Positions 53,407 through 62,677 of a DNA stretch of 64,000 nt are shown in pieces. The notes beneath the pieces were generated by a model. The model did no database searches. It saw only the letters and a program-made list of their open reading frames with translations, and was not told where the DNA came from. The first letter of the stretch is position 1; each line of letters opens with the position of its first letter. The position numbers and the translations under genes were made by a program. Source of the DNA: an uncultured beta proteobacterium (GTDB taxonomy: Bacteria > Pseudomonadota > Gammaproteobacteria > Burkholderiales > Burkholderiaceae_C); the NCBI GenBank assembly GCA_903905735.1, contig CAIVHU010000128.1, positions 90,763 through 154,762 of the forward strand, given 5' to 3'.

Positions 53407-53958
53407 ATGACTACCTTGAGCATTTACCAGGTCTCCAAACCGCATCGCGCGATCCTCCAAACAAGCGATATTGCCAGCATTCTGAAGCTGCTGACCGACG
53501 CCGGCGTTCCGTTTGAGCAGTGGCCCATCCGCCCGCTGCCGCAGAACGCGGACGCCGCAGCAGTGCTCAGCGCTTACCAAAGCGAGATCGATCGCCTCAA
53601 GGCGGCCCACGGCTACACGACGGTCGATGTGGCTCGCGTGACCCCCGAGCACCCTGAACGCGTGGCGCTGCGCCAGAAGTTCATTGAGGAGCACACCCAT
53701 CCCGACGACGAGGTGCGTTTTTTTGTCGAGGGCTCAGGTGCTTTCTACATCCACCTGGGTGATCAGGTGGTGCGGCTCTTGTGCCAGGCCGGCGACCTGA
53801 TTTCGGTGCCCGCCGGAACCAAGCACTGGTTTGATATGGGCCCGGCGCCGCATTTCACCGCCATCCGCCTGTTCGTCTCGCCCGAGGGCTGGGTCGGGCA
53901 TTTCACCGGCAACCTATTGCCCGGACTCGTTCCCAAGCTGGACAGCGCCCATGCCTGA
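53407..53958 (+). CDS. mtnD: Acireductone dioxygenase
   Basis: A 183-residue cupin enzyme of methionine salvage, which oxidises acireductone to the keto acid precursor of methionine and formate. Metal ligands are visible as His-x-His-x4-Glu in EEHTHPDDEVRFFVEG, and the fourth His in VPAGTKHWFDMG. The start lies 36 bp after the broken mtnB. The enolase-phosphatase gene mtnC is not seen here. Confidence 0.93.
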   Translation: MTTLSIYQVSKPHRAILQTSDIASILKLLTDAGVPFEQWPIRPLPQNADAAAVLSAYQSEIDRLKAAHGYTTVDVARVTPEHPERVALRQKFIEEHTHPDDEVRFFVEGSGAFYIHLGDQVVRLLCQAGDLISVPAGTKHWFDMGPAPHFTAIRLFVSPEGWVGHFTGNLLPGLVPKLDSAHA

Positions 53959-54009
53959 GATTGCCCTGACTGACCCCGCTGGCTCAGGCAGCTACTGGGT
54001 GAGAGTTCT

Positions 54010-54186
54010 GTGTCCGGTCTATACATCGCGCTCTCGTCAGCCAAAGGCTTCATGACCGGCCCGGCCGCCGGGCGCCTCATGGCGCAACTCATTGACGGGC
54101 AAACAGTCGAACCCTGGGTTCAGGCCCTGACGCCCAACCGTTTCCAGGGCGATGCGGTGCTCGATATGGAACCAGCCGTGATTTGA
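54010..54186 (+). pseudogene. Remnant of an FAD amino-acid oxidase C-terminus
   Basis: About 58 codons encode a typical DAO/DadA-type C-terminal segment: SGLYIALSSAKGFMTGPAAG, RLMAQLIDGQ, and PWVQALTPNRF, then TGA. The FAD-binding N-terminal part is absent, since mtnD lies directly upstream. It is best read as the scar of a deletion or rearrangement. Confidence 0.65.
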
Positions 54187-54189
54187 AAC

Positions 54190-54219
54190 AGGACCGATGC
54201 CGCTTGCGGCTTCGGTCCT
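54190..54219. terminator. Hairpin between convergent transcripts
   Basis: AGGACCGA pairs with TCGGTCCT, with an inner GCCGC/GCGGC stem. It sits between the oxidase remnant and the 3' end of the sox-linked binding-protein gene. It lacks a clear T-tract. Confidence 0.5.
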
Positions 54220-54233
54220 GCTCAGTCAGACAG

Positions 54234-55382
54234 CTATTTGGTCGAAACAGTTTCCAGCGTTTCCCATTTGCCGCCCTTTACACGGAAGAAGGTCACTGCA
54301 GCCGAGCGCAGGTCCCCCTTGCTGTCGAACGCGATCGGGCCCGTCACACCTTTGAAGTTGAGCTTGCTGATCTCAGGCAGGTAGTTCTTCGGGTCGGCCG
54401 AGTTGGCGGCCTTGATCGCGTTGATCAGAACATTGGTAGCGTCGTAGCCATATGGCGCGTACATCACGACCGGGCCGTACTTGGCGGTGAACTTCTTGAC
54501 GAAATCCGGGCCGCCGGGCATGTTTTCGATAGCCTGGCCGGAGTCGGCCGAGATCGTGCCTTCTGCGGCTTCCTTGCCGGCGAACGAGACAAATTCATCG
54601 GATGAAATCGACGAACCAAACAGCGGTGCGCTGATGCCGAGGTCTTTCATCTGGCGCTTCAGCGGGCCGGCCTGCGCGTTCAAGCCACCGTAGAAGATGG
54701 CTTGAACGTTCTTGGACTTAATGGTCGTCAGAATGGCCTTGAAGTCGGTCGCCTTGTCGGTGGTGAATTCGCGCGTTGCCACTTGGCCGCCCAGGGACGG
54801 GACGGTCGCAGCTACGACGTCGGCAAGGCCCTTGCCAAAGGCAGTGCGATCGTCGATCACGGCTACCGTCTTGAAGCCCAGCTTGGTGACAATATAGCTG
54901 GCCATGGCGGTGCCAACCTGCTGGTCGTCGCCGATGACGCGAAACGCCGTCTTGAAGTTCTGGCGCGTAAAGGTCGGGTTAGTGGCGGCCGGTGCCACCT
55001 GCGGTATGCCGGCATCGCTGTAAACCTTGGAAGCGGGAATTGTGGCGCCGGATTGCAGGTGTCCGACCACGCCGGCCACCTTCTGGTCGGCCAGTCGTGT
55101 GGCGACGCTGACGGCCTGCTTCGGATCGCCTGCGTCGTCCTCAGAGATCAGCTCGAAGTGCACAGCCTCACCGCCGAGCTTGATGCCGGCGGCGTTGGCG
55201 TCTTCAATCGCCAGTTTGACGGCGGATTCGAAGTCCTTGCCATAGCTGGCGGCACCCCCGGTGTAAGGGCCGACGACGCCGATTTTGACGACCTTTTGTG
55301 CCAGCGCGGGTGTGCAGGCAGCGCCGAAGGCCAGGCCCAGGGCCAGGACGATCGGACGGGAAATATGCGGAATAAGTTGCAT
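54234..55382 (-). CDS. Branched-chain amino-acid-type ABC binding protein
   Basis: A 382-residue periplasmic binding protein of the LivJ class. The signal peptide ends ACTPALA|QKVVK. Family motifs are VVGPYTGGAASYGKDFESAVKLA, GVVGHLQSGATIPASKV and YGYDATNVLINAI. It lies 42 bp downstream of soxG in the same direction, so it may supply a sarcosine, betaine or other amino-acid substrate; LivHMGF-type partner genes are missing here. The ligand is inferred only from context. Confidence 0.9.
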   Translation of the reverse strand: MQLIPHISRPIVLALGLAFGAACTPALAQKVVKIGVVGPYTGGAASYGKDFESAVKLAIEDANAAGIKLGGEAVHFELISEDDAGDPKQAVSVATRLADQKVAGVVGHLQSGATIPASKVYSDAGIPQVAPAATNPTFTRQNFKTAFRVIGDDQQVGTAMASYIVTKLGFKTVAVIDDRTAFGKGLADVVAATVPSLGGQVATREFTTDKATDFKAILTTIKSKNVQAIFYGGLNAQAGPLKRQMKDLGISAPLFGSSISSDEFVSFAGKEAAEGTISADSGQAIENMPGGPDFVKKFTAKYGPVVMYAPYGYDATNVLINAIKAANSADPKNYLPEISKLNFKGVTGPIAFDSKGDLRSAAVTFFRVKGGKWETLETVSTK

Positions 55383-55424
55383 GTTGGTTAGATCCTTGGC
55401 GTTTTGACGTTGAAGAAGAAAGAA

Positions 55425-55964
55425 TCAGCGATCGGTGCTAAACGCACCTTCGTGCGAATACAACAGCCAGTTGCTGAGATACGGTGCAATTGGTCGATCG
55501 GCGACCAACCACACACGTTCAGGATCGAGCCGCAACAGCAGCACGGGAATATCGGCGAGCCTGCAGCGCCAGACCTGGCCGCTCTGACGCGGGATTGCCA
55601 GGGCATCAACCAGGTGCGACAGCCAGTCATCCAGCAGCGCGCCATGCAATTCGAAGACGGCCAGCGACTCGGATAAATCGATCGCCACCGCTGTCTCGCT
55701 GCGCCCTGGTGCCAGTGCGTCCCGCACTGAATGCAGCGCTTGCGGATGCAAGCTCAGCGCCAGTGTTTCCTGCGGGTTGCGCCAAGCCAGCCAGGGGTCG
55801 TGCCCGGTCAAGCTGCCGGGAACTTCGGACCACTCCAGCCCCTGCGCTTGCACTGCTTCACGCGCGCTGCTGTCGCCGCCGAAGTGCCGTATCGTCGCGA
55901 CGCTGATGCCGCTGAGTTGCCGGCAGCCCGGCGCGCCTGCTTCTGCCTGAATGAGATCAGCCAT
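55425..55964 (-). CDS. soxG: Sarcosine oxidase gamma subunit
   Basis: A 179-residue protein with the SoxG pattern: VAIDLSESLAVFELHG and WRCRLADIPVLLLRLDPERVWLVADR. It is the smallest-but-one subunit of heterotetrameric sarcosine oxidase. The chosen ATG at 55964 has GGAG upstream and overlaps soxA by 8 bp. The last gene of soxBDAG. Confidence 0.88.
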   Translation of the reverse strand: MADLIQAEAGAPGCRQLSGISVATIRHFGGDSSAREAVQAQGLEWSEVPGSLTGHDPWLAWRNPQETLALSLHPQALHSVRDALAPGRSETAVAIDLSESLAVFELHGALLDDWLSHLVDALAIPRQSGQVWRCRLADIPVLLLRLDPERVWLVADRPIAPYLSNWLLYSHEGAFSTDR

Positions 55965-58899
55965 GGAGGCGCTCCCCGGTTGGGTCAACAAAAGGTGTCT
56001 TGACAACCTCGACCGCAATCGACTTGCCAAGATGCCAGGCACTGAGCTGTTCGCCCAGCCGTTGCGTGCCACGCTTGAGCATTGCTAGCGCGATCGGCTG
56101 CTGCAGTGCCGGACTAAAGCAACTGCTGGTGATCAGGCCTTCGGCCAGTGTTGGCGGCGGCTGCAGCGAAAGATGCGCCCCCACCGGCAGATGGGTGCGC
56201 CGGTCCAGCGGTTGCAGGCCGACCAATTGCAGTCGATCAGGGTCAAGCCCAGATGGGCGCGTGAGCGAGCGCCGCCCGACAAAATTCGCCAGCTTCTTGT
56301 TGATGCCGCGCGCCAGACCAATATCACCTGGCAGCGTCGTGCCGTCGGTATCTGCGCCGATGTGGATGAAGCCCTTCTCGGTGCGCATGATCATCAGCGC
56401 TTCCACGCCGTAGGCGCAGATTCCGAGCGACTGGCCAGCGTCCCACAGGTCATCGAACAGGCCCTGCGTTTGCGATGGTGCCAGGTTGATTTCGTAACCC
56501 ATCTCGCCGTTGAAACTGGCGCGCAGGACTCGGATCGGTGCGCCCTGGTGGCTGGCGTCGCGCAGCGTCATATGCTTCATCTGCATTGGCGCCAGCGCCG
56601 CGTCGAAGCCGAGTTTTTCAAGCAGGCGCCAGGCGTTCGGCCCCGACACCGTGACGTTGCCCCACTGAGAGGTGACCGGCACGATGAAGACGCGCAGGTC
56701 CACGTACTCGCATTGCAGCCACTCCTCGAACGCAAGCGCTGTGCGCTCGACGCCGCCGGAGGTGGTGTTGACCCAGAAGTGGTTCGGCGCTAGCCGCGCC
56801 ACAATGCCGTCGTCGATGACGATGCCGTTTTCATTGAGCAAGGCGCCGTAGCGCGCGCTGCCCACGGCAAGGTTAGCGATGTTGCCGACGTACATGAGGT
56901 CGAGAAAGGCGGCGGCGTCCGGTCCATAGACTTCAATCTTGCCCAGCGGCGCGCCGTCAAACAGACCAACCCCTTGGCGCACCTCGACCGTCTCGCGCTC
57001 AGCTGCGGCGATCAGTTCTTCCCCTGGTTTTGGGTACGCGGCGGGTCGCTCCCAACCGCCGAATTCTTCAAACAGAGCGCCACGCGCCACGTGAAACGTA
57101 TGTGCTGGCAGACGCTTGAGCGGCCGGTAGCGGGCTCCGCTGCGGCCACCAACCAGGGTGTTGATCGTGACGGGCTTGAAAGGCGGGCGGAACTTGGTGG
57201 TGCCGACCTGCTCCGGCGTGCGATCACTCGCCTTGCCCAGAAGCACCAGTGCGTTGACGTTGCTGGTCTTGCCCTGATCGCTGGCCATGCCGGTTGCGGT
57301 GTAGCGCTTAAGCAATTCGACCGAGCGGTAATTCTCACGCGCGGCGAGTTCGATGTCGTTGCTGGCGACGTCGTTTTGCAGATCGACAAACTGCTTGCCG
57401 GGCTTGGCATTGAGCGCTGCCAAGGCTGGCGCTGGCGGCTGGTTGTCAGCGGGAACCAGACCGGCGCCGCCGCTGGGCGCTGCTGGCATCAGACCGCCGG
57501 GTGTGATGCGGCCGACCTGTTCGGCGTGTGCCAGTGCGGCGGCGAGATCGAAAACACCGGCGGCAGCGCCGACCACGGCAATGCCGCTTAGCAGGCGCTC
57601 TGGCACAAACATGGCTGTGTCTGCCAGCCACTTGAGTTGGCCACCGGCCTGCGAATAGAGGTTGACATTGGGCGTGTGGCCGCCAGCGCTGGCGACCAGG
57701 TCGGTCGCTATCGATTGCAGTTTGCCGCCGCCGTTGCTGGCTACCTGAACGCCTTGAACGGTGCTCTTGCCCTTGACGCCAACCAGCACGCTCTCCAGCA
57801 GCACCGGAACACCGGCGGCCGACGCAAGTCCTTGGCCGACTTCGTGTGCCGCGCGCCGGTCAACGATGGCCGCAACTTCGATGCCGGCGCTGCGCAAGGC
57901 AAGCGCCACGCCGTAGGCGCTGTCGCAGGCGGTCGCCAGCACTACACGCTTGCCGCAGGCCACGCCGTAATGCGAGGCGTAGCGTTGCACGGCACTGGCG
58001 AGCATGACACCTGGGCGGTCGTTGTCCGGGAACAGCATGGGCCGCTCGAAGCTGCCAGTGGCCAAGATGATCTGCTTGGCGCGGATCTTCCAAAGCCGCT
58101 CGCGCACTGTGCCGGTCGCGTGCGCGCCTTCGAGTGACTCGATGGCGGTGGCCAGTTGGTGGTCGTACAGCGCAACCACGGTGCTGCGCGTCTGCACCGT
58201 AACGCCAGCCTGCACCAGCGCACTTCGCAGGCTGGCCAGTTGGCGCGCCGCTGCAGCGTCGCCCAACAGGGCATTGCTCTGGGCCCAGCCACCGCTCTGC
58301 ACGTCTGCTTCAACCAGCAGCACCTCGCGCCCGGCCCGCGCTCCTGAGAGCGCGGCCTGCAGGCCTGCCAAACCAGCGCCAACCACCAGTACCTCGGTGT
58401 TGACCGAGACCTCGTCGTAACGCTCGGGGTCGCTCGCATCGGCAGCGATGCCAAGGCCCGCCATGCGGCGGATGGTGGGCTCGAACAAATGCCAGTTCGG
58501 CCACATGAAAGTCTTGTAATAAAAGCCCACCGGCAGGAAGGCGGCCAGTTTGTCAACGCCGGCCGCGAGGTCGAACTCCACGCTGGGCCAACCGTTGGCG
58601 CTGACGGTATGCAGACCGTCGCGCGCCAGGATGTCGGTAGCGCGCGTGTTCGGTGTGCGCAGCGCGCCGTGGCCGACATCAACCAGGCCGGTAGGCTCTT
58701 CCACCCCGCAGGAAAAAATGCCGCGGGGCCGGTGCAGCTTGTAGCTGCGCCCGACCAGCGTCGTGCCTTGTGCCAGTAGCGCCGAAGCCACCGTATCGCC
58801 AGCAAAGCCGGTCACCGCGCGGCCGTTGAATTCAAACGACAGACTCTTTGAGCGATCAATCCAAGCGCCATGTGGCGCCGCTAAGCGATAACCGCTCAT
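55957..58899 (-). CDS. soxA: Sarcosine oxidase alpha subunit
   Basis: A 980-residue subunit that carries NAD(+) and the tetrahydrofolate-binding region of the tetrameric enzyme. In order: an N-terminal ferredoxin-like segment (LSFEFNGRAVTGFAGDTVAS, RPRGIFSCGVEEP), a dinucleotide domain (TEVLVVGAGLAGLQAALSGA) and a C-terminal glycine-cleavage T-type domain (YGALLNENGIVIDDGI, FNGEMGYEINL, GFIHIGADTDGTTLPGDIG). Together with SoxB it oxidises sarcosine to glycine and passes the one-carbon unit to folate. Start ATG at 58899 overlaps soxD by 4 bp. Confidence 0.95.
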   Translation of the reverse strand: MSGYRLAAPHGAWIDRSKSLSFEFNGRAVTGFAGDTVASALLAQGTTLVGRSYKLHRPRGIFSCGVEEPTGLVDVGHGALRTPNTRATDILARDGLHTVSANGWPSVEFDLAAGVDKLAAFLPVGFYYKTFMWPNWHLFEPTIRRMAGLGIAADASDPERYDEVSVNTEVLVVGAGLAGLQAALSGARAGREVLLVEADVQSGGWAQSNALLGDAAAARQLASLRSALVQAGVTVQTRSTVVALYDHQLATAIESLEGAHATGTVRERLWKIRAKQIILATGSFERPMLFPDNDRPGVMLASAVQRYASHYGVACGKRVVLATACDSAYGVALALRSAGIEVAAIVDRRAAHEVGQGLASAAGVPVLLESVLVGVKGKSTVQGVQVASNGGGKLQSIATDLVASAGGHTPNVNLYSQAGGQLKWLADTAMFVPERLLSGIAVVGAAAGVFDLAAALAHAEQVGRITPGGLMPAAPSGGAGLVPADNQPPAPALAALNAKPGKQFVDLQNDVASNDIELAARENYRSVELLKRYTATGMASDQGKTSNVNALVLLGKASDRTPEQVGTTKFRPPFKPVTINTLVGGRSGARYRPLKRLPAHTFHVARGALFEEFGGWERPAAYPKPGEELIAAAERETVEVRQGVGLFDGAPLGKIEVYGPDAAAFLDLMYVGNIANLAVGSARYGALLNENGIVIDDGIVARLAPNHFWVNTTSGGVERTALAFEEWLQCEYVDLRVFIVPVTSQWGNVTVSGPNAWRLLEKLGFDAALAPMQMKHMTLRDASHQGAPIRVLRASFNGEMGYEINLAPSQTQGLFDDLWDAGQSLGICAYGVEALMIMRTEKGFIHIGADTDGTTLPGDIGLARGINKKLANFVGRRSLTRPSGLDPDRLQLVGLQPLDRRTHLPVGAHLSLQPPPTLAEGLITSSCFSPALQQPIALAMLKRGTQRLGEQLSAWHLGKSIAVEVVKTPFVDPTGERLHG

Positions 58900-59183
58900 G
58901 GGTTTATCTCCCGTGCCGCTTCCGGCTTCGGATCGGTCATGCGGTAGGTGGCGTGGATCTCGTGGGTGACGGTGTCGCGCAGCACGTTGAACCACTGGCC
59001 GCAGCCAAAGGTATGGCGCCAGCGTTCGGCGTGCAGGCCACGCGGATTGGATCGACCAAACAGGTAGTCGCCCCAGGTTTCGTCGCTGCAGTCGAGCGCC
59101 GGGCGCTGGATGTGCGAGGTACCGCCGCAGTTGAATTCGTTGTCGGGTCGGGCCCCGCACCAGGGGCAGTTGAGGGTCATCAT
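58896..59183 (-). CDS. soxD: Sarcosine oxidase delta subunit
   Basis: A 95-residue zinc-binding subunit. Cysteine motif CPWCGARPDNEFNCGG near the N-terminus and the C-terminal HTFGCGQWFNVLRDTVTH are typical; ETWGDYLFGRSNPRG is the middle signature. Two adjacent ATGs (59183 and 59180) are possible. It is 10 bp after soxB and overlaps soxA by 4 bp. Confidence 0.93.
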   Translation of the reverse strand: MMTLNCPWCGARPDNEFNCGGTSHIQRPALDCSDETWGDYLFGRSNPRGLHAERWRHTFGCGQWFNVLRDTVTHEIHATYRMTDPKPEAAREINP

Positions 59184-59193
59184 GGAGTGGTTC

Positions 59194-60459
59194 TCAGTGC
59201 GCGATGCCGGCAGCTCCGGCTTCGTCAATCAGTCGGCCGCTGTGGAAGCGTTCGAGTTGGAATGGCTCGGCCAGTTCGTGGCTCTTCTCGGTGGCCAACA
59301 AATGTGCCAGGGTCCAGCCGCCGACCGGTATTGTTTTGAAACCGCCCGTGCCCCAGCCGCAGTTGATGTACAGACCCGGCACACCGGTGGCGCCAATGAT
59401 AGGGCTCGAATCCTGCACCACATCGACGGTGCCTGCCCACTGGCGCATCAGGCGAAGCCGACCAAAGGAAGGGAACATTTCAGTGGTGGCGGCCAGCACC
59501 TGCTGCGTCATAGCGAAACTGCCGCGCTGCGCGTAGGAGGGGAACAGGTCGAGTGCGCCGCCGAGCACGATCTCTCCCTTGTCGGACTGGCTCCAGTAGG
59601 TGCCGACGGCCGGCGACAGCACCACGGTGTCGAGGACCGGTTTGATCGACTCCGACACCATGGCCTGCAGCGAGTAGCTGGTCACGGGCAGACGCACGCC
59701 GGCCATGGCCGCGATCTGGCTCGAGTTGCCGGCCACCGCCAGCGCCACCTTGTCGGCACGGATTTCGCCGCGCGTGCTCTGAACGCCGACCACGTGCCCG
59801 TTCTGCTTGATGAAGCCGGTGACGGCGCAGTCCTGCACGATGTCAACACCAAGCGCCGAGGCGCCGCGCGCATAACCCCAGGCAATGGCATCGTGGCGCG
59901 CCGTGCCGGCGCGGCGCTGGATCAGACCGCCCAGGATCGGGTAGCGTGCATTGGCGCCAAAGTTCAGGCGCGGCGCGAGCGCCTGCACCTGTTGCGCATT
60001 GAGGATCTCAGCCTCAATGCCGTTGAAGTGCATGGCATTCGCCCAGCGCGAGAGGTTGTCCAGGTCATGGCGCGAATGGGCCAGCGTTATCAGACCGCGC
60101 TGGCTCAGCATGATGTTGAAGTTGAGCTCGGCAGACAGGCCCTCGTAGAGCTTGAGTGCAAAGTCGTACAGGCGCGCGCTCTGCGGGTAGAGGTAATTGG
60201 AGCGCACGATGGTCGTGTTGCGCCCGGTGTTGCCGCCGCCTATCCAGCCTTTCTCCAGCAGCGCCACGTTCGTGATGCCGTGGTTTTTTGCCAGGTAGTA
60301 GGCGGTGGCCAGGCCGTGGCCGCCGCCTCCGATGATGATGGCGTCGTAGCGCGGCTTGGGTTCAGCTTGGCGCCAGGCCGGCGCCCAGTCCTTGTGACTG
60401 GGGGCAGCCGCAAACAAGTTCCAAGCAGAGTAATTTGTTCTTTTAGTCAAGTCATTCAT
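59194..60459 (-). CDS. soxB: Sarcosine oxidase beta subunit
   Basis: A 421-residue FAD/FMN subunit where sarcosine is oxidised. The FAD motif YDAIIIGGGGHGLATAYYLA is near residue 40, with GGNTGRNTTIVRSNYL following. The likely covalent FMN histidine is in GTARHDAIAWGYARGA. The C-terminus has NCGWGTGGFKTIPVGG. The ATG at 60459 is chosen, and one at 60474 is possible. The first gene of soxBDAG; an 8-bp inverted repeat AATATTCA/TGAATATT (60564-60600) lies upstream and may be an operator. Confidence 0.93.
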   Translation of the reverse strand: MNDLTKRTNYSAWNLFAAAPSHKDWAPAWRQAEPKPRYDAIIIGGGGHGLATAYYLAKNHGITNVALLEKGWIGGGNTGRNTTIVRSNYLYPQSARLYDFALKLYEGLSAELNFNIMLSQRGLITLAHSRHDLDNLSRWANAMHFNGIEAEILNAQQVQALAPRLNFGANARYPILGGLIQRRAGTARHDAIAWGYARGASALGVDIVQDCAVTGFIKQNGHVVGVQSTRGEIRADKVALAVAGNSSQIAAMAGVRLPVTSYSLQAMVSESIKPVLDTVVLSPAVGTYWSQSDKGEIVLGGALDLFPSYAQRGSFAMTQQVLAATTEMFPSFGRLRLMRQWAGTVDVVQDSSPIIGATGVPGLYINCGWGTGGFKTIPVGGWTLAHLLATEKSHELAEPFQLERFHSGRLIDEAGAAGIAH

Positions 60460-60563
60460 ATTGGCACACGCCATCCTGTGCTAGCCCGACTGGGCAATGC
60501 ACGGTGGTAATTGAAAGGTTTAATCGCAATACTTTTTGGGACCAAAGAAACTATTCGCATAAC

Positions 60564-60600
60564 AATATTCAGAAATCAGTCCACGAGTCCAATGAATATT
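60564..60600. promoter_or_regulatory. Inverted repeat upstream of soxBDAG
   Basis: AATATTCA (60564-60571) and TGAATATT (60593-60600) are perfect complements, with 21 bp between. The position about 105 bp before soxB, in an AT-rich gap, suits an operator. No regulator gene is beside it. Confidence 0.4.
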
Positions 60601-60638
60601 GAGCGATCCAAAAGACTCCAACAAGAAATTTTTCCAGG

Positions 60639-61817
60639 TTACTCATTGGTTTCTAAGTTAGACATGCCCTCTGCTAACGCCACCCAGTAACTCGCACCCA
60701 GCGGCAGAATGTCATCGTTAAAGTCGTAACCTGGATTGTGCAATTGGCAGCCTGATTTGCCCGGACCGTTACCGATCCAGCCGTAGGCACCAGGGCGCTT
60801 TTCCAGCAGAAATGCGAAGTCTTCGGCACCCATGGTGGGCTGGAGATCAGTACGCACATTTTCGGCACCCGCCACCTGGCGCATGGCCGAAGCGGCTATT
60901 CCTGCCTCAAACACGCTGTTGACAGTTGGCGGGTAACGCCGTTCATAGAGCAGTGAAATTTGCGCCTGGTGGACCGCTGCCAAACCATCGCAGATGTGTT
61001 GCATCCGTCCCGCTATCAAATTCTGCACCTCGGGTTTGAACGAACGCACCGTACCGCGTAACACCACCTCAGGCGGGATCACATTCCAGGTGTCGCCACC
61101 GTGAATCTGAGTTACGCTGACCACCGCCGCGTCGACTGGGGGAACATTGCGGCTGACAATGGTTTGAAGCTCATGCACCAGAGAAGCAGCCAGTGTCACA
61201 GGATCAATGCCGTTGTGCGGCATTGCTGCGTGTGCACCGCGACCCTTGATGACAATTTCAAAGATGTCGTACGAGGCCATCATCGGACCGGGCATGACCG
61301 CAAAATGGCCAACCAGCATTCCAGGCCAATTGTGCAGCCCATACACAGTGTCGCAGGGGAAGCGTTCAAACAAACCATCTTCAACCATTTCACGGCCACC
61401 ACCTTCGTTCTCTTCGGCTGGCTGAAAAATGAAATTGATCGTTCCATCGAAATTGCGAGTTTCCGCCAAGTATTTCGCGGCACCCAGCAACATTGTGGTG
61501 TGCCCGTCATGGCCGCAGGCATGCATGCGTCCGGTAAGCTGCGAGCGATGGGCAAACTCGTTGGTTTCATGCACATGCAAGGCATCCATTTCCGCGCGCA
61601 AACCGATGCTGCGCGTACTGGTGCCAGACCGCAACACACCAACCACCCCGGTGCGTCCAATTCCCGTATGTACTTCCAGACCGAAAGACCGCAATAATTG
61701 TGCTACGCGGCCAGCGGTTCGGATTTCTTCAAAAGCGGTTTCTGGATGTTCATGAAAATCATGACGCCACCCGATCAGTTCAGGTAGCCATGCTTGCAAT
61801 CTGGCTTTCACGATCAT
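60639..61817 (-). CDS. M20-family amidohydrolase (hippurate hydrolase-like)
   Basis: A 392-residue metallopeptidase-fold amidohydrolase. Metal-site motifs are MHACGHDGHTTMLLGAA near residue 100 and FQPAEENEGGGREMVEDG near 132; the lid dimerisation domain (about 180-295) has GRGAHAAMPHNGIDP; GAEDFAFLLEKRPGAY is near the C-terminus. Family members hydrolyse N-acyl amino acids such as hippurate. It is translationally coupled to the VOC gene (4-bp overlap) and lies 180 bp before soxB in the same direction. The true substrate is unknown. Confidence 0.9.
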   Translation of the reverse strand: MIVKARLQAWLPELIGWRHDFHEHPETAFEEIRTAGRVAQLLRSFGLEVHTGIGRTGVVGVLRSGTSTRSIGLRAEMDALHVHETNEFAHRSQLTGRMHACGHDGHTTMLLGAAKYLAETRNFDGTINFIFQPAEENEGGGREMVEDGLFERFPCDTVYGLHNWPGMLVGHFAVMPGPMMASYDIFEIVIKGRGAHAAMPHNGIDPVTLAASLVHELQTIVSRNVPPVDAAVVSVTQIHGGDTWNVIPPEVVLRGTVRSFKPEVQNLIAGRMQHICDGLAAVHQAQISLLYERRYPPTVNSVFEAGIAASAMRQVAGAENVRTDLQPTMGAEDFAFLLEKRPGAYGWIGNGPGKSGCQLHNPGYDFNDDILPLGASYWVALAEGMSNLETNE

Positions 61818-62677
61818 GTTGGAAGCACCGTAAACACCATCACCAAACCGTGGGTCAGCCCGGATGAAACGGCCAATGAGCCGTCCGGGCGTGTCACATG
61901 GGCGACGTTGGCATCGTCGAGAAACCGTTGCGTATGCTCGATGGACTGCACTCGAAAATGCAGGGCGGCGAAATAGGGCAACTCACGCTTGACAAGGTTG
62001 GAGCCCCTGTATTCACTGGCGATGCTGGCCGGTATAAATAAGCGGATTGGCGTATCGCCCGTGGACACCTCCCAAGTCGACCCTTCTTCACCTTTACCTT
62101 GTGCCACACGATCAAAGAGACGTTCGTAAGCGGAACGCGCTTGGGGAAAATGCACTTCATCGGTCAATAAGCTGATGCCCTGCAAGCCAAGAACGCCATT
62201 CGGATGAACTTGATATTCTGGTCGCCAAACAACATCACGTGTGAAATGCTGGCAGGCAAATGCCCGACCTCCCGGTGTCTCGCCAATGCCGACCTGTGCG
62301 ATGCGAAAGGCCGCATCGCGCACGCCTTCTGGCAAATTGACTGGTCGAGAAAAATCCACTGGCGCATCGGAACTGATTCCCGCGTCCTGCAGTTCAGCAT
62401 AAAAGCCTGTAGCGTCATCGGTCTTGAGGGCCAGCGCGGCAAGGCCATCCCCCTGGCAGAGGAATTCGCTGTAGTAACGGGTAACCGGGTGCGCGCTCGG
62501 GACCGCCAGCAGTTCGAAATAGTTGCTATGAAACATTGCACAGTGGTTTTTCGAACCCATTGTGTGGTGCCCGCGGGGTGTCAGTGTGAAGCCCAAGGTC
62601 TGGAAATCTGCTTTTGACTGATCCAGATCGGTGACGGCTATAACAACATGGTCAATACCATGCAGGTGCTCTCTCAT
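61814..62677 (-). CDS. VOC/glyoxalase-like protein
   Basis: A 287-residue protein with two VOC-type beta-alpha-beta-beta-beta modules: LHGIDHVVIAVTDLDQSKADF at the N-terminus, and a second half with FPQARSAYERLF and YFAALHFRVQSIEHTQRFLDD. The first half has HHTMGSKNHCAMFHSNYFELL, typical of the glyoxalase_3-like family. No exact substrate is known. The ATG at 62677 has GGAAG upstream. It is coupled to the M20 gene by a 4-bp overlap. Confidence 0.82.
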   Translation of the reverse strand: MREHLHGIDHVVIAVTDLDQSKADFQTLGFTLTPRGHHTMGSKNHCAMFHSNYFELLAVPSAHPVTRYYSEFLCQGDGLAALALKTDDATGFYAELQDAGISSDAPVDFSRPVNLPEGVRDAAFRIAQVGIGETPGGRAFACQHFTRDVVWRPEYQVHPNGVLGLQGISLLTDEVHFPQARSAYERLFDRVAQGKGEEGSTWEVSTGDTPIRLFIPASIASEYRGSNLVKRELPYFAALHFRVQSIEHTQRFLDDANVAHVTRPDGSLAVSSGLTHGLVMVFTVLPT

